From positions 140,769,983-140,833,982 of the forward strand of contig NC_053491.1 of the NCBI RefSeq assembly GCF_905171775.1: a stretch of DNA of 64,000 bases. The letters are read 5' to 3'. The notes under the pieces are model-generated. The model did not search any database. It was given only the letters and a program-made list of their open reading frames with translations, and was not told the DNA's origin. Position numbers and translations under genes: made by a program. This document shows positions 11,433-23,908 of the stretch, piece after piece. Numbering within the stretch: the first letter of the stretch is position 1; each line of letters opens with the position of its first letter. The stretch comes from Rana temporaria (taxonomy: Eukaryota > Chordata > Amphibia > Anura > Ranidae).

Positions 11433-12462
11433 CCAGAATATTTCTTCTTTTTCCATTATCGCACCCTATTAGATAGGTGCTAAGTTAGGTAAATTCAGTT
11501 TGGGCTCACTGTATTCAGTGGAGCTGCTTTTCAGTGTTTCGGACACTGTATTCCCCTGTTATGTCTTGTGGAGATGTATTTATATGAAGAAATAAAGGGG
11601 ATTTTTTTGGATGTGCAACCAACCAGAGTATTTCTTATTTTTCCAGCATGATTACCACTTCCCATGCTTGGAACATAAGCAATGATCAAGGTATCATTAT
11701 TTAGAGTTGGCAATTCCCTTCAATGTAAAGGTAATCCTAGCAGCCATGGAGCCGCTGGATTACTTTACTAGGTGGTTGGGGGGGTGTGGCCTTTACCAGG
11801 CTCCCATGTCTGATCAGGGTACCCAGTAAGGATGTGACTGGCAGTGTCTGCTTCGTGGGACATATAGGAGAGGAACAGATGTTGTTCCTCTCACTATGTA
11901 ATGGTTAGAAACCGGAAGCATTGAGAATTTCCTCACTTCCAGTTTTAGTCTCATGTAAAACAAGCTGTTACCAGCTTGTCAAAGCAACTGATCAAACCAA
12001 TCTCAGGCAGAGGAGAGATGTGGGGTTCTAAGTAGTGTTCTAGCAAAAAAAATTACCGTATGTATTTCTACATGTAAGAAAGGAATGTCAGAATTGGCCG
12101 GACTGAAAGTTGTTAAAGAATAAGTTTGCCATTGGAAGCATGCTACATATTCCAACAATATTTAGGGTGTAATGTGTGATATATTCCAGCCACAACCCCC
12201 CCCCCCCAACTGTGTGCGGGGCAGGGGTTCTTCTCCCTTGCATCCGCTATCACAATTTAAAAACAGCACGGCCGTACGGAGCTCCACCTATGCAGCCGTG
12301 TCAATCTGTGAATGAATGACTTACAACTACCATTGTGGCAGACGGCTTGTAGTTTTCAATGAACTGCAAGGGCGCTGGTGAGCGCTCTTGTAGTTTATTG
12401 ATCTTCCTGGACTTCAGTAACTACCTGCCCGTATTGGAGGCACAGGCAGAAAGCTATACTAA
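11433..12462. other. Gene-free spacer
   Basis: No coding motifs. A repeat edge (TTAAAGAATAAGTTTGCC) lies near 12112 and a C-run at 12197-12208. Nothing else recognised. Confidence 0.4.
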
Positions 12463-12957
12463 GGGCCTATTCACACCTGAGCGTTTTGTAGCCTAAAGCT
12501 ACAAAACGTTAGAGGGGAAAAAAATCCATTATTCTCAATGGAGATGGTTCACATCTCCACTCCAAAACGCCTGAAGCCGAACGCCTGAAGCTCAAACAGG
12601 TTCTGGACCCTTTTTTGTAGCTCAAATTGGGCTGATTTGGGCATTTTTGAACAATTGTATTCCCATAGAAACTAATGGAAACGCTTGATTCAAGCATCTA
12701 GCGCGACAACAAGCGTTTCTACGGACGTTTTGTCGCTTTAATCTGTTCTGTGAAATAGAAGAAGATAAAAAAATCTACAAACATAGCAACAAATGATGAA
12801 AGAGATGATAATTTTTCCTATTGGCTAAAATAAAAAACGACGAAGTTCAAAAACGTCGGACAACGCTGTATGCAAACGTGTGAATACGCGCAACAAAATG
12901 TGCGACAAAACGCCGGAGAAACGCTCAAAACCGCTATGCTCAGGTGTGAATGGGGCT
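12463..12957. mobile_element. MITE with GGGCCTATTCACACC ends
   Basis: The left GGGCCTATTCACACCTGAGCG tip (12463) and right CTCAGGTGTGAATGGGGC (ending ~12956) are inverted repeats. The left side has TTTTGTAGCC/GGCTACAAAA-like foldback. Flanked by TAA-type trinucleotides. It abuts the next MITE directly. Confidence 0.7.
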
Positions 12958-12960
12958 TAA

Positions 12961-13430
12961 GGCCTTGTACACACGAGGAGACATGTCCGATGAAAATGGT
13001 CCACGGACCGTTTTCATCGGACATGTCTGCTGGGAGCTTTTGGTCTGATGTGTGTACACACCATCAGACCAAAATCCCAGCGGACAGAGAACGCGGTGAC
13101 GTAGAAGACACCGACGTTCTCTAACACGGAAGTTCAATGCTTCCACGCATGCGTCAAATCAATTAGACGCATGCGCGGGATTTTGGGCCGCTGGTTACAC
13201 GTCATAACCAGTGGACATGTCCGATGAGTCGTACTAACCATCGGACATGTCCGACGGACATGTTTCCAGCGGACAAGTTTCTTAGCGTGCTAAGAAACTT
13301 TTGTCCGCTGGAAACCTGTTCCGATAGGCCGGAAAACTGTCCGCTAGGCCGTACACACGGTCGGACATGTCCGCGGAAACTGGTCCGCGGACCAGTTTTA
13401 GCGGACATCTTCGGTCGCGTGTACAAGGCC
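12961..13430. mobile_element. Multi-hairpin Harbinger MITE (1)
   Basis: TIR tips GGCCTTGTACACACG and CGCGTGTACAAGGCC, flanked by TAA (12958-12960, 13431-13433). The interior is a chain of six inverted repeats: 12981-13026, 13037-13074, 13146-13175, 13213-13252, 13262-13315 and 13363-13408. A TIR-like copy (GGCCGTACACACGGTCGG) lies inside at 13348. Shadow frames on both strands result from the palindromes. Confidence 0.85.
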
Positions 13431-13788
13431 TAAGAGTTTGCAGGAGCTTGGCATTGCACATGTGATCTACTGATAATGGGTGCAGGGTTTTCCAGGCTCG
13501 TGTGGGAAAATGTTTTAAAAATTTTTTCTGCGTAAATATGTGCATTTATTATTTTTTACCAAAATGTGAGCTTAGCCATGGTGCGGCTTCAGGCTGCTCC
13601 CAAAAAGTAAGCTAATGTCTCTTGCCCACGTGAATGAGCCCTAAATAAATCTAAACTGCAAAACCTGGAATTCAGAGATCACCTGAAGTCGTTTGCTACT
13701 CTGCCTGACATCATGTTGATAACAGATGATGTCTACTGTGGGTGCAAACCAAGTTCATTACTGTATCACATAACAGTACATTGTAGTT

Positions 13789-13961
13789 AAAGTGGTTGTA
13801 AACCTTAGACACTCAGACAAGCTTTATAAATTCTGGAATTTGAATGTATGTAGAGAAGAGAAGCAGATAAACAGGTTCAACTTATGGAGGATTTGTTTCA
13901 TCTCTGTGTATCATCCAGTCAATTCACTGGGTATATGTGTGAGGGTTTACAACCACTTTAA
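13789..13961. mobile_element. Short MITE, TTAAAGTGGTTGTAAACC ends
   Basis: 173 bp with ends AAAGTGGTTGTAAACC and GGTTTACAACCACTTT. The same tip type occurs at 29892-30338 and 43997-44349. Confidence 0.8.
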
Positions 13962-14078
13962 GTGATATGCAAATAATTAAAGGGCTTGGTGTTTCATACT
14001 TATGGGTATTTATTAGGTAGAAGACAGTATCTGATATCAGCATGAACAAGCTCAGGAAGTTTACAGGGTCAGATATTA

Positions 14079-14644
14079 TGCCGCGTACACATGATCATTT
14101 TTCGGGTTGTAAAAAACAAAGTTTTTCAGGCTCTAGAAAAAAACAAAGTTTTTTTCAACTTCATCATTAAAACGACGTTGCCCACACACGATCGTGAAAA
14201 AAAAATGCTCTGGCAAAGTGCGGTGACGTACAATACGTACGACGGCACTATAAAGGGGAAGTTCCATTCGGATGATGCCACCCTTGGGGCTGCTTTAGCT
14301 GATTTTGTGTTAGTAAAAGACGATTCACGCTTTTCTGTCTGTTACAGCGTGATGAATGTGCTTACTCCATTACAAACAGTAGTTTTACCAGAACGAGCGC
14401 TCCCGTCTCATAACTTGGTTCTGAGCATGCGCGGGTTTTTAAAGCCCACACACGATCATTTTTTACAACCCGAAAAACGACATTGTTTAAAACGTCGTGA
14501 AAAAATAGAGCATGTTCGGAAAAAATTTTTTGTCGTTTTTCAGAACCCGAAAAATGCTCTGAAGCCCACACACGATCGTTTTAAATTAAATTTTTTAAAA
14601 ACTTTGTATTTTACAACCCGAAAAATTATCGTGTGTACGCGGCA
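14079..14644 (-). mobile_element. Harbinger-derived MITE carrying the transposase promoter
   Basis: Tips TGCCGCGTACACATGATC and ATCGTGTGTACGCGGCA. The centre (about 14216-14345) matches the leader of the Harbinger element at 1-2172: TATAAAGGGG, GCCACCCTTGGGGCTGC, TTTTGCTGATT-like and GACGATTCACGCTTTTC occur in the same order. It thus derives from a related autonomous element with the transposase lost. The open frame on the plus strand is not a gene. Confidence 0.75.
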
Positions 14645-14654
14645 TAAAAACTCT

Positions 14655-15331
14655 GGGCCAGATTCACAAAGGAGATACAACGGAGTATCTCAGATACTCC
14701 GTCGTATCTCTCAGAGTATCTATGTTACGCATAGATATCCCTAAGATCCGACAGGTATAATTGTTTTACACTGTCGGATCTTAGGATGCAGTACCGCGGC
14801 CGCCGCTGGGGGGAGTTCGCGTCGTAAACCAGCGTCGGGTATGCAAATTAGGAGTTCCGGCGATCCACGACGGATTTTCGCGTTCGCTACGTCGCCGCTA
14901 CTCTAGTTTCCCGTCGCAATTTTAGTCGTCGTTTGACCTGCCCTAACTTTACACAGCAATCGTATTGCTGTATAAAGTATGGCCGTCGTTCCCGCTTCAA
15001 AATTTAAAAATTTAAAAATTAACGTCGTTTGCGTAAGCCGTCCGGGAATACGGAATTACGCTACGCGCGTCGCCGTTCGAAAAAATAAAGTCACTGCGCG
15101 CAAAGCACGGCGGGAATTTCGAAACGGAGCATGCGCAGTAGGTCCGGCGCGGGAGCGCGCCTAATTTAAATGGCACACGCCCATTTAAATTACGCGGGCT
15201 TACGCCGGAGGTTGCCAGCGTAGGTTTTCATTGCAAGTGCTCTGTGAATCAGTCACTTGCGATGAAAACTTGCGGCGGTGTAACGTATCTACGATACGTT
15301 ACGCCGCCGCAATTCTACCTGAATCTGGCCC
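14655..15331 (+). mobile_element. GGGCCAGATTCA MITE, copy 1
   Basis: Ends GGGCCAGATTCACAAAGG and CCTGAATCTGGCCC with a TCT duplication (14652-14654, 15332-15334). Internal landmarks shared with other copies: GATCCGACAG/CTGTCGGATC hairpin, TATGCAAATTAG, GAGCATGCGCAGTA and GGGAGCGCGCCTAATTTAAAT. Copies lie near 32.3, 51.6, 53.5 and 61.9 kb, with a shorter relative at 57.4 kb. Confidence 0.85.
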
Positions 15332-16057
15332 TCTGCCTTGACGTTTCTCTCTAAAGCCCTGTACACAATAAAAGAAAATCGTGAAAATACGATTTTCTGA
15401 ATCGACACTCTGTTCCGAATGAAAATTTTCGAAGGGAAATTTTTCTCATACAGGAACAGAATAAACCATATTCTTTTAATGTGTACTTTTTTCATATGAG
15501 AGATATCAGATATGAACAACTACGCATTATCATAAACAACGAATAACAAAAAAAACCTTTGTTGTACGAGAATGAGACCTGCTCATTTACCTAGTGAATA
15601 AAATCAATATTAATTATGTGAGCCAGCCGTAGGAGGGATTTTGCTGGCGTGCAACTTTATATCTGGAACTGGGGCCCACGATGGGTTACATTACATCAAG
15701 TTTGCTAAGCTCATTATTTAGTTATATATTAACTAATTTAATAGTATAGATCTCATTTAATATTTGTTTGTAATTAAATGAAAAAGTCAATATTAAAAAG
15801 CTCAATCTAATAAATATATTAAATCACGTATAAAGTAAAATCTATTGTGTCAAGAGTCTTGGTTGCCAGTTCATTCGATTGCATAATTCTTCATCTGTTT
15901 TCTTACATATTTTGGTGAACCTAAAAAAAAAAAGTTATTTGTCTTCAGATTTCATGCTTATTACTTTCCTTTTTCTTGTTTACAAACTGTTTATTTGGAA
16001 AAGATAAATCCAATACGGAAAATCATCAAGAGACTGCAAAATGACAGAGGCACGATA
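15332..16057. other. Gene-free AT-rich spacer
   Basis: 15345-15530 resembles half of a CGTACACA-type MITE (TAAAGCCCTGTACACAAT). The rest is AT-rich with no recognised feature. Confidence 0.4.
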
Positions 16058-16544
16058 TACCGTATTTATCTGCGTATACAGCGCACTTTTTCCCCCTTGA
16101 AATCGTGGGTTGTGCGATATACGCCGATACCCGCTTCCCGCACTGAGTTTGAATGCCGCCGCCGACATATACCGAGCGCAGTACACTTGGGTACACTCGG
16201 CCAGGCTCGGCTCCGCTCGCGGTCACGCCCTGTGCCGCCTCCTAGCCTTTATGCGAAAGGAGCCATGCGTACCCGAGTGTACTGCGCTCGGTATATGTCG
16301 GCAGCGGCATTCAAACACAGTGCGGGAAGCGGGGATCTGCTCACAAACAGCGCGGGAGAAGCGGGGAGGACACCACCAAGGCCGCAGATGAACGACAAGA
16401 CCGCCGATGGACGGCGATGGACGCCGGGCAAGACACCGTCGAGGGGCATTCAAACTGTAAGTATTTTATTTTTTCCCTAAAATTCCCTTCTAGGTTGGGG
16501 ATGCGCTATACGGCGGTGCACGCTTTACCCCGATAAATACGGTA
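16058..16544. mobile_element. MITE with TACCGTATTTATC ends
   Basis: Tips TACCGTATTTATCTGCGTATA and CCCGATAAATACGGTA in an AT-rich flank. Interior arms (CCGCTTCCCGCACTGAG, TTTGAATGCCGCC; their inverted partners near 16305-16340) form long palindromes that create shadow frames. A small relative is at 48640-48812. Confidence 0.7.
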
Positions 16545-17005
16545 TATAAGAAAAAGAAAAAAGAAAAAAGCTTCAGAATAACATAGAAACACATTGAGGA
16601 GCCACATATAAAAATACACGGGAGCAGAATACCATATGGGAAAGACATACATAGTGAATATACTGTAGTTATACAAAATCATCAACAATTGTAGAAAAGT
16701 GATGAAATTTATTCACACAGAGTACATTATAAGTCCTGTCTGATACGTGTGTCAATTAGAGATCAGATATCCCATTTGGCAAAAAATCTAGACATTTTAT
16801 CCATGCAAGGTGTAGAAAATTCTTTCCATTAACATAATCATATTAGTTTTGTCAATAATTACAGATAATGGGATAATGGAAGTTTTCCAATTTAGGGCAA
16901 TAGCCCATAATGTTGAAACCCAAATGGCGTGGATAAGTCTCTCTTCCTTGTGTACAACCCCTGAAATAAGTGCAAAAAGATGGCACATTGGAAGCGTCAG
17001 ACTTA

Positions 17006-17477
17006 GGCCTCGTACAGACGACCCAACATGTCCGATGAAAACGGTCTGCGGACCGTTTTCATCGGACATGTCCACTGGGATCATTTGGTCTGATGGCTGT
17101 ACACACCATCAGACCAAATTTCCCGCGGACAGACGACGCGGTTACGACGCGGTGACGTGGCGGCGACGATGACGCGATGACGTGCGCGAACCCGGAAGTT
17201 CAATGCTTCCACGCATGCGTCGAATCACTTCGACGCGATGCGCGGGTTCTCGGGCCAGCGGACATGTCCGATGAGTCGTACTGACCATCGGACATGTCTG
17301 GCGGACAGGCTTCCAGCGGACATGTTTCTTAGCATGCTAAGAAACAGTTGTCCGCTGGAAACCTGTACGGTCGGCCGGAAAATTGTCCGGTCGGCCCTAC
17401 ACACGACCGAACATGTCCGCGGAAACTGGTCCGCCGGACCAGTTTCAGGGGACATGTTCGGTCGTGTGTACGAGGCC
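17006..17477. mobile_element. Multi-hairpin Harbinger MITE (2)
   Basis: Tips GGCCTCGTACAGACGAC and GTCGTGTGTACGAGGCC, flanked by TTA on both sides (17003-17005, 17478-17480). Same chain of hairpins as 12961-13430, including GTTTCTTAGCATGCTAAGAAAC. Confidence 0.88.
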
Positions 17478-17763
17478 TTAGTGTTTGACTCGAGATATTA
17501 GAGGCAATTGCAGAATATAACACTGGAGTCACTTTATCACAATCCCCCAAAATATATCCTAATGAGCCTTTAGGGGGACAGCCCCTTTAGAGGCACAGAT
17601 CTGAAACACCAGGGTATATAGTATGATGTTTGGAAAGTGTATAATACCATTTAGTAGGGAGCTTTAGGGCAGTCTCCCTGACTGATAGTAGTGATTTGGT
17701 GCATTTGCGTAGGTTATCTAGTATGGTGTCCAAATCCTGAGAGTGACTCAGTCCTGTCTCCAT

Positions 17764-18269
17764 TTAAAGGGGTTGTAAAGGTAATTTTTTTTTCCTAAAT
17801 AGCTTCCTTTACCTTAGTGCAGTCCTCCTTCACTTACCTCATCCTTCGATTTTGCTTTTAAATGTCCTTATTTCTTCTGAGAAATCGTCACTTCCTGTTC
17901 TTCTGTCTGTAACTCCACACAGTAATGCAAGGCTTTCTACCTGGTGTGGAGTGTCGTGTTCGCCCCCTCCCTTGGACTACAGAGAGTCAGGACGCCCACT
18001 AACACACAGCTCCTTTCTCTATCTGCAACGTAGAGAGTGTTCTGACTCTCCTGTAGTCCAAGGGAGGGGGCGAGCACGACACTCCACACCAGGGAGAAAG
18101 CCTCGCATTACTGTGTGGAGTTACAGACAGAAGAACAGGAAGTGAGGATTTCTCAGAAGAAATAAGGACATTTAAAAGCAAAATGGAAGGATGAGGTAAG
18201 TGAAGGAGGACTGCACTAAGGTAAAGGAAGCAATTTAGGATTTTTTTATTTTACCTTTACAACCCCTAA
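17764..18269. mobile_element. Palindromic MITE with AAAGGGGTTGTAAAGG ends (1)
   Basis: About 500 bp forming one long imperfect palindrome. The left arm (17766-18000) and right arm (18030-18268) share CTTCCTGTTCTTCTGTCTG and its complement. A truncated copy is at 50824-51205. Confidence 0.85.
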
Positions 18270-18539
18270 TCATATAAGTCAGGGAGTCAGAAGAGAGTGC
18301 CAGAAAAAGAACTGTACAAGTCTAAAATCTCCCCTGTGAGATTCATGGCAGATTCTCTTAAAGAATGTTGTTGGTTTTTAATTTTTTTTTTTAATAAAGA
18401 ATATTTAAAAAATGTTGTTGGGGAGGTTGGAGATAGACTGTACCGTATGGCATGCATAGCTCCAGGGTTTGCTGGGCTGATAGGAATGTTTGGAGTTTAA
18501 ATTATACCCCTTGTTGGCTAATAAGCTTGCATTAATAAA

Positions 18540-19070
18540 TTAAAGCGGAGGTTCACCCTAAAAACAATTTTCTAACATTACATTGTGCTCACTCTCGACA
18601 TTGATAGTATGCATATTTTTTATTTTATTTTTTGCCGTACATACTGTTGTATCGCTATTTTCCCCACCGGCTTCCGGGTAGTGGCTCCCGCGGGAGTGGG
18701 CGTTCCTATGCACAGGCTAAGTGATTGACGTGATGACAAAAGCTTCCCCCGGCGCATAAGGTGCGTCACGAGTTGCCGAAAGAAGCCGAACGTCGGTGCG
18801 CAGGCGCCGTATAGTGCTGACTCGCAGTTCGGCTTCTTTCGGCAACTCGTGGCGTGCCTTATGCACCGGGGGGAAGTTATTGTCATCACGTCAATCACTT
18901 AGCCTGTGCATAGGAACGCCCACTCCCGCGGGATTCACTACCCGGAAGCCGGCGGGGAAAATATTGATACAACGGTATGTACGGCAAAAAAAAAAATGCG
19001 TACTGTCAATGTCGAGAGTGAGCACAATGTAATGTTAGAAAATTGTTTTTAGGGTGAACCTCCGCTTTAA
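18540..19070. mobile_element. Palindromic MITE with TTAAAGCGGAGGTTCACCC ends
   Basis: Arms of about 255 bp (18541-18800 and 18815-19069) are near-perfect inverted copies meeting around GCCGTATAGTGCTG. One half of a relative lies at 37968-38258. Confidence 0.9.
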
Positions 19071-20036
19071 GTTGGCCAGTAAAATGTATCATTTAAACTC
19101 CAAACTGTCTGCATTAATTGAGGGCCAACATGGTTCAATACACTACCTGTGCTGATTAGAGAAATTTACTTGTCACCATTTTATTATTTACAACATGTAA
19201 TTAAGTCTATTATTGTTTCTGCTTAACTGGTGTGACAAGTTGGGGGTTTTGTAGCTCATTCGTAGCGCAAAGCAGTGAGTGTTCTCCAGGCCAAAAGTAC
19301 ATTTCAGGGATTTTCCTGCCCACTTTTATTTAAAAGAAAGAAAAAGTTCACAAATGAATGTCTTTCCATGCAGGGAGTTCTCACCATCAATACGACAAAA
19401 GACCAATAACCAGCCTTGTGGCTCTGTTTGCAGCTTCACTGCTCAGGCCTCATATCTAAGACACAGTCCCAGTGCTCGCGCACAAAACTCTGTACCTTTG
19501 TCAGCTTGACTTTGTGTTTCCTGCAGCTCCCTGATGCTCCTTCCTTCACAGGCTTGTGCCTTTGACTGTCCTGTCCTGGACAGCACCGTAGACATGCACC
19601 TTTCTGCTCCCTTACAATCACAGACACCCTTGGAAGGGTGGGACGGCACTAATCTTGGCTCTAATATGAACCCAGCACACACCTGCACCATTAGTGTGCC
19701 TGTTTCCTGCCAAATCTGGCCTAGACTGCCATTTTAAACTGTGGCATGGGCTCGCTCTGCCACACTGGGTACACATGGTCCAAATATCGGCCAGTCAGCA
19801 GAAACTGCCGGACATTCAGGCCATGTGTACAGCTGTCTTTCTGGCCGAAGCCGGTCTAAGGACTGGGTTTCGTAGAAGGGACATGTTGGAAAACTAGCAT
19901 CTGATCTGTGTCAAAACACAAAGGCACAGCGGAAGAGACCGTTGCACTAGCATAATTTAGTTTCAGGTTTTTTTCGCTAAGCCTGCTGGGTTGAACAAAA
20001 AATACATAAAATAAATGTGTGTACCAGGCATTAACT
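19071..20036. other. Gene-free spacer with a repeat tip
   Basis: No coding motif. A MITE-like tip (GGGTACACATGGTCC) begins near 19767 and probably belongs to an older element into which the next MITE inserted; its other end was not found with certainty. Confidence 0.4.
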
Positions 20037-20515
20037 TGCCGTACAGACGACCGAACATGTCTGCTGAAACTGGTCCGCGGACCAGTTTCAGCAGACATGT
20101 TCGGTCGTGTGTAGGCCCGAGCGTGCAGGATTCCAGCAAACATTTGCCCGCCGGGCCTTTTCCCAGCGGGCAAATATTCCTGGACTTTTTTTAAAACAGT
20201 CTGCTGGAATCCTGCCCGCTCGGACATGTTCGGTCATCTGTACAGACCTACCGTACATGTCCGAGCGCCCGCCATCCCTCGCATGCGTCGAATGACTTTG
20301 ACGCATGCGTGGAAGCATTTAACTGGCAGGGCCGCCCACGTCGCCGCGTCATCGTCGCGGCGACAGGGGCGGACACGCCCCGCGTATTGTTTACGCGCGG
20401 ATTTCTGTACGATGGTTAGTACAGCCATCGTACAGAAATCCCCGGGCAGACATGTACGGTGAAAACGGTCCGGCGGACCGGTTTCATCATACATGTTTGC
20501 CCGTGTGTACGCGGC
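20037..20515. mobile_element. Multi-hairpin Harbinger MITE (3)
   Basis: Tips GCCGTACAGACGACCGAAC and CCGTGTGTACGCGGCC. Hairpins include GTCCGCGGACC and TTTCAGCAGACATGT. Orientation is opposite to the copy at 23315. TIRs have decayed and no clean duplication was seen. Confidence 0.75.
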
Positions 20516-21042
20516 CGATGGAACAAAATTTGTTCGGTTCAGCAGGGACTGGCTGAATTTCAATCCCCGTGTAGCCGCTCCAGCTTGATAGAAGTCAATC
20601 TAATAATTGACTTCTGTAGAACAGGAATGCTGGAAATTGTTTCTTGATCAGCAACTGCAGCCAATGAGCTGCAGCCGCTGATCAGTGTATTCTATTTTTA
20701 TTTTATTTTAATAATTGTCATGGACATCTTGCCAGCTTGAACACCCAGTTCACAATTTAGCTTCAGTATTAAATAAAACAGAGCATTTGAAAAAAAAATT
20801 AGCAATGATTATGTTTTCTAAGGTTCTAGTTTTAGTTTGAAATAATGTACATGCACAGCTAAAAAGATGTTTATTGGTATAACATTTTAGATTTTTTGGG
20901 TAGCACTTCACATCAAGTGAGACCTTTTAGGATTCCCAAAACCAAGCGATAAAAAAATATTCCTGCCACCTATTTAAGAATCTGAATCAAAACTTCTAAG
21001 CAAAGGGAGGCACCCTTTTATAGTAAATGAAACAACCATTTA
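20516..21042. other. Gene-free spacer
   Basis: Contains a short inverted repeat (AGAAGTCAATCTAATAATTGACTTCT) around 20590-20617 and AT-rich sequence. No gene or known repeat recognised. Confidence 0.4.
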
Positions 21043-21344
21043 CAGTGGAACCTTGGTTTACGAGTAACGCGGTTAAGGAGCGTTTTGAATAACGAGCAAC
21101 TGTCTCGCAACACAAGCAGAATTTAAGCTAATGGGGTGTGCAGTACCACATTTGGCCAGAGGTGCGGGGGCGTTGGTTACACTGGGGAACTCGAAAATAC
21201 TCAGTTCCCGAGTGTTTCCGAACCTTTCTGAGGGTTTCTGAGATCAGCCGAGCTGTCCCTGGGAAACTAGCTTTGATATGTGAGTGCTTTGGATTACAAG
21301 CATTCTCCTGGAACGGATTATGCTCGTAATCCAAGGTTTCACTG
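21043..21344. mobile_element. Tigger/pogo-type MITE
   Basis: Tips CAGTGGAACCTTGGTTTACG and CGTAATCCAAGGTTTCACTG, flanked by TA (21041-21042, 21345-21346). Length 302 bp, non-coding. The TA duplication and tip fit the pogo/Tigger group. Confidence 0.85.
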
Positions 21345-21404
21345 TATATCTTGAAACAATGTGAAAGTGCTATTAGAAATAGTAGCAACTTCATTCCTTT
21401 AAGA

Positions 21405-21734
21405 CAGGGGTCTCCAAACTGCGGCCCGAGGGACAGATGCGGCCCTTTGCTAGCCTTTATCCGGCCCTCAGGGCTTTATTCCTCCCACTGATATGAGGCA
21501 CTATTCTTCCACAAGGGGGCACTTTTTCTTCCACTGATACCAATGATGAGATACAATTACTCCTACTAATAGGGGCACTACTCCTTATCCTACTGATCGC
21601 AAACTATGAGGCCATATTTATTCTCACCAATGCTGGGCCCGGGCTTTTTCTGCCCCCGCTGGCCACAATCCGGCCCTCCTAAAGGCTGGAGAACAATAAA
21701 CTGGCCCTTTGTTTAAAACGTTTGGAGACCCCTG
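21405..21734. mobile_element. hAT (Charlie-like) non-autonomous element
   Basis: Tips CAGGGGTCTCCAAACTGC and GTTTGGAGACCCCTG. The 8-bp flanks CTTTAAGA (21397-21404) and CTTTAGGA (21735-21742) match at 7 of 8. Confidence 0.88.
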
Positions 21735-23314
21735 CTTTAGGAGATCCTATGTATGAATCTGTAGTATTTTCTCACCCTAACTCTAAAATATGAAGAGTGC
21801 AGAATTAGAGATCAAATTTAAATGAGGACATCATACTGGAGGTAATTCATTTAAAAAAGACAATCACTTTAATTAAGACAATCACCAATGTTCCTCTGCA
21901 GACCTATAAAACAACAAATGGAATATACTTCTCACCTCAAATTTTTGACCAGAGCTTCCCATACTGCTTACCTTTGCCAGGCACTCCTTTATTATTCTCC
22001 TCCAATTCACTGCCTTACATTGATGTATTGTAGAGTATGCCAAGTGAAGATGTCATGGGTTCTCCATGGCAGAGCTGGACAGAAAAACTACAGGGCCAGT
22101 GCATGGCACAGAGGGCAGGACTTAGGGTGGTGGGGCAGGACTTATTTGTTCAGTGTGCGGCTGTCCAGAGACAATCTTTGTTCCTGATTAGGTAAAAATA
22201 TCTGTTAGGGTTTTTATTGTTTGTGCCGCAGTTCTGTAGATTTTATCCAGGAATTTATGTCATCTTCTAACCTTTGTCTCTATGTCTATATATAGCCCAC
22301 GGTACAGTAATTCACATGCACTGAAACACATTTTTTTTGTGTGTTCAAATTATGTTGCAGGAAATTCTCCATGATTTTCATGGTTACTTTAGGGAAACTT
22401 GTCTTCCACAACTACTTTTTCAATTGAAGTACCATAAAGCATTGAAGCATCCGACATACGCCATTCTGTCAGAAGAGAAAATTGGGTACTGTCATGACTG
22501 ACTTTCATCACGCAAGCTTAGGCCCCATTATCCTCATCTTTTCTTGAGTATATAATGGGTCACTGTCCTTGAACAAATAGTCAGCCACTACATTGTCTAC
22601 ACACATGCTCAATATGTTTTTTTTTTGGACAGTTATTCATATATGGCTGAATCCAGTATTAGTCAAAAGCATTATCAAGAAACACAAGCCACACATGACA
22701 ACTACTAATTACCTAACCTCACACACTGGCTTCTAACGTAGATTGTTATCTATCTTGTTGTAAGCTGTAATGCTGATAAATCAGTAAGAGGTGAAAGATC
22801 TGCTGTTTGAAGAAAGAGATTTCACTTTTAAAGTGTTAGTTTACCTTTACAGAAGGTAAACGAACACCGTACCCCCCAGTTCTTTGCTCCGGTCATGCTG
22901 AGCTGTCAGTGCATATGCAGCCAATCCAGCGGTCCAGAGATGTGAAAATCCTGCTCTTTTCCCTCTTCTCTATGCACCGCATTAGAGATTGACCAGAGCG
23001 ATTCTGATGGGCCAGGGCCCAGGATTGCCATGAGTGCTGCACAGAGTTCAGCAGGGACCGGGAAAAGGGGGTGTACAATTTTAGTTCATCTTTCCATTTT
23101 TTTCATAACTAACATTTTAAATAAAATGTATTTGAGCAATATACATGAGCTCACATTAACATTTCTTCATTTGATTATGATTAAATTGAAAACTGGTAAA
23201 CACGGTTGGTGGTTCATGGTTGGTGCCCAAATCAACACTCCTTTTGGTAAGATGATAACTTTTACAAAGAACATATTCTTGTTTATTGCTCCATACCCAA
23301 CTTAGAATGTGTAA
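21735..23314. other. Gene-free spacer
   Basis: AT-rich. 22140-22190 (TGTTCAGTGTGCGGCTGTCC) matches 38370-38400, so a dispersed repeat end is present. A truncated TTAAAG..TTTACC MITE tip is visible near 22831. Nothing coding. Confidence 0.45.
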
Positions 23315-23806
23315 GGCCCGGTACACACGAGCAAACATGTACGATGAAAGCGGTCCGTCGGACCGTTTTCACCGTACATGCCTGCCAGAGGGCTTCTGTA
23401 CGATGGTTGTACTAACCATCGTACAGAAGTACGCGCGTAAACACTACGCGGGGCGTGTCAGTGTCGTCGCCGCAACGATGACGCGGCGATGACGCGGCGA
23501 CGTGGGCGGGCCTGCCATTTAAAGGCTTCCACGCATGCGTCGAAGTCATTCGACGCATGCGAGGGACGGCGGGCGCTCGGACATGTACGGTAGGTCTGTA
23601 CTGACGACCGTACATGTCCGAGCGGGCAGGATTCCAGCGGACGGTTTTAAAACACGTCCAGGAATATTTGTCTGCTGGGAAAAGGCCCGACGGGCAAATG
23701 TTTGCTGGAATTCGGCCCGCTCGCGCCTACACACGACCGAACATGTATGCTGAAACTGGCCCGCGGACCAGTTTCAGCATACATGTTTGGTCGTGTGTAC
23801 GGGGCC
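23315..23806. mobile_element. Multi-hairpin Harbinger MITE (4)
   Basis: Tips GGCCCGGTACACACGAGC and GGTCGTGTGTACGGGGCC with TAA on both sides (23312-23314, 23807-23809). Chain of hairpins including CTTCTGTACGATGGTTG with ACCATCGTACAGAAG. Confidence 0.88.
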
Positions 23807-23908
23807 TAAGACGTACATCCCAACTTTCTGAGGTGGGAAAGAGGGACAATTTTAGAACAAAGCTTGTAGGCAAAGGATGAATCTTTGTCCCATGATATAT
23901 ATTATATA

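Noticed and set aside
14091..14744. 217-codon plus-strand frame
   Set aside because: It spans a MITE and crosses into the adjacent MITE; its content is TIR hairpins and Harbinger leader.
16058..16544. 161-codon and other frames as a gene
   Set aside because: They overlap on both strands within a palindromic MITE.
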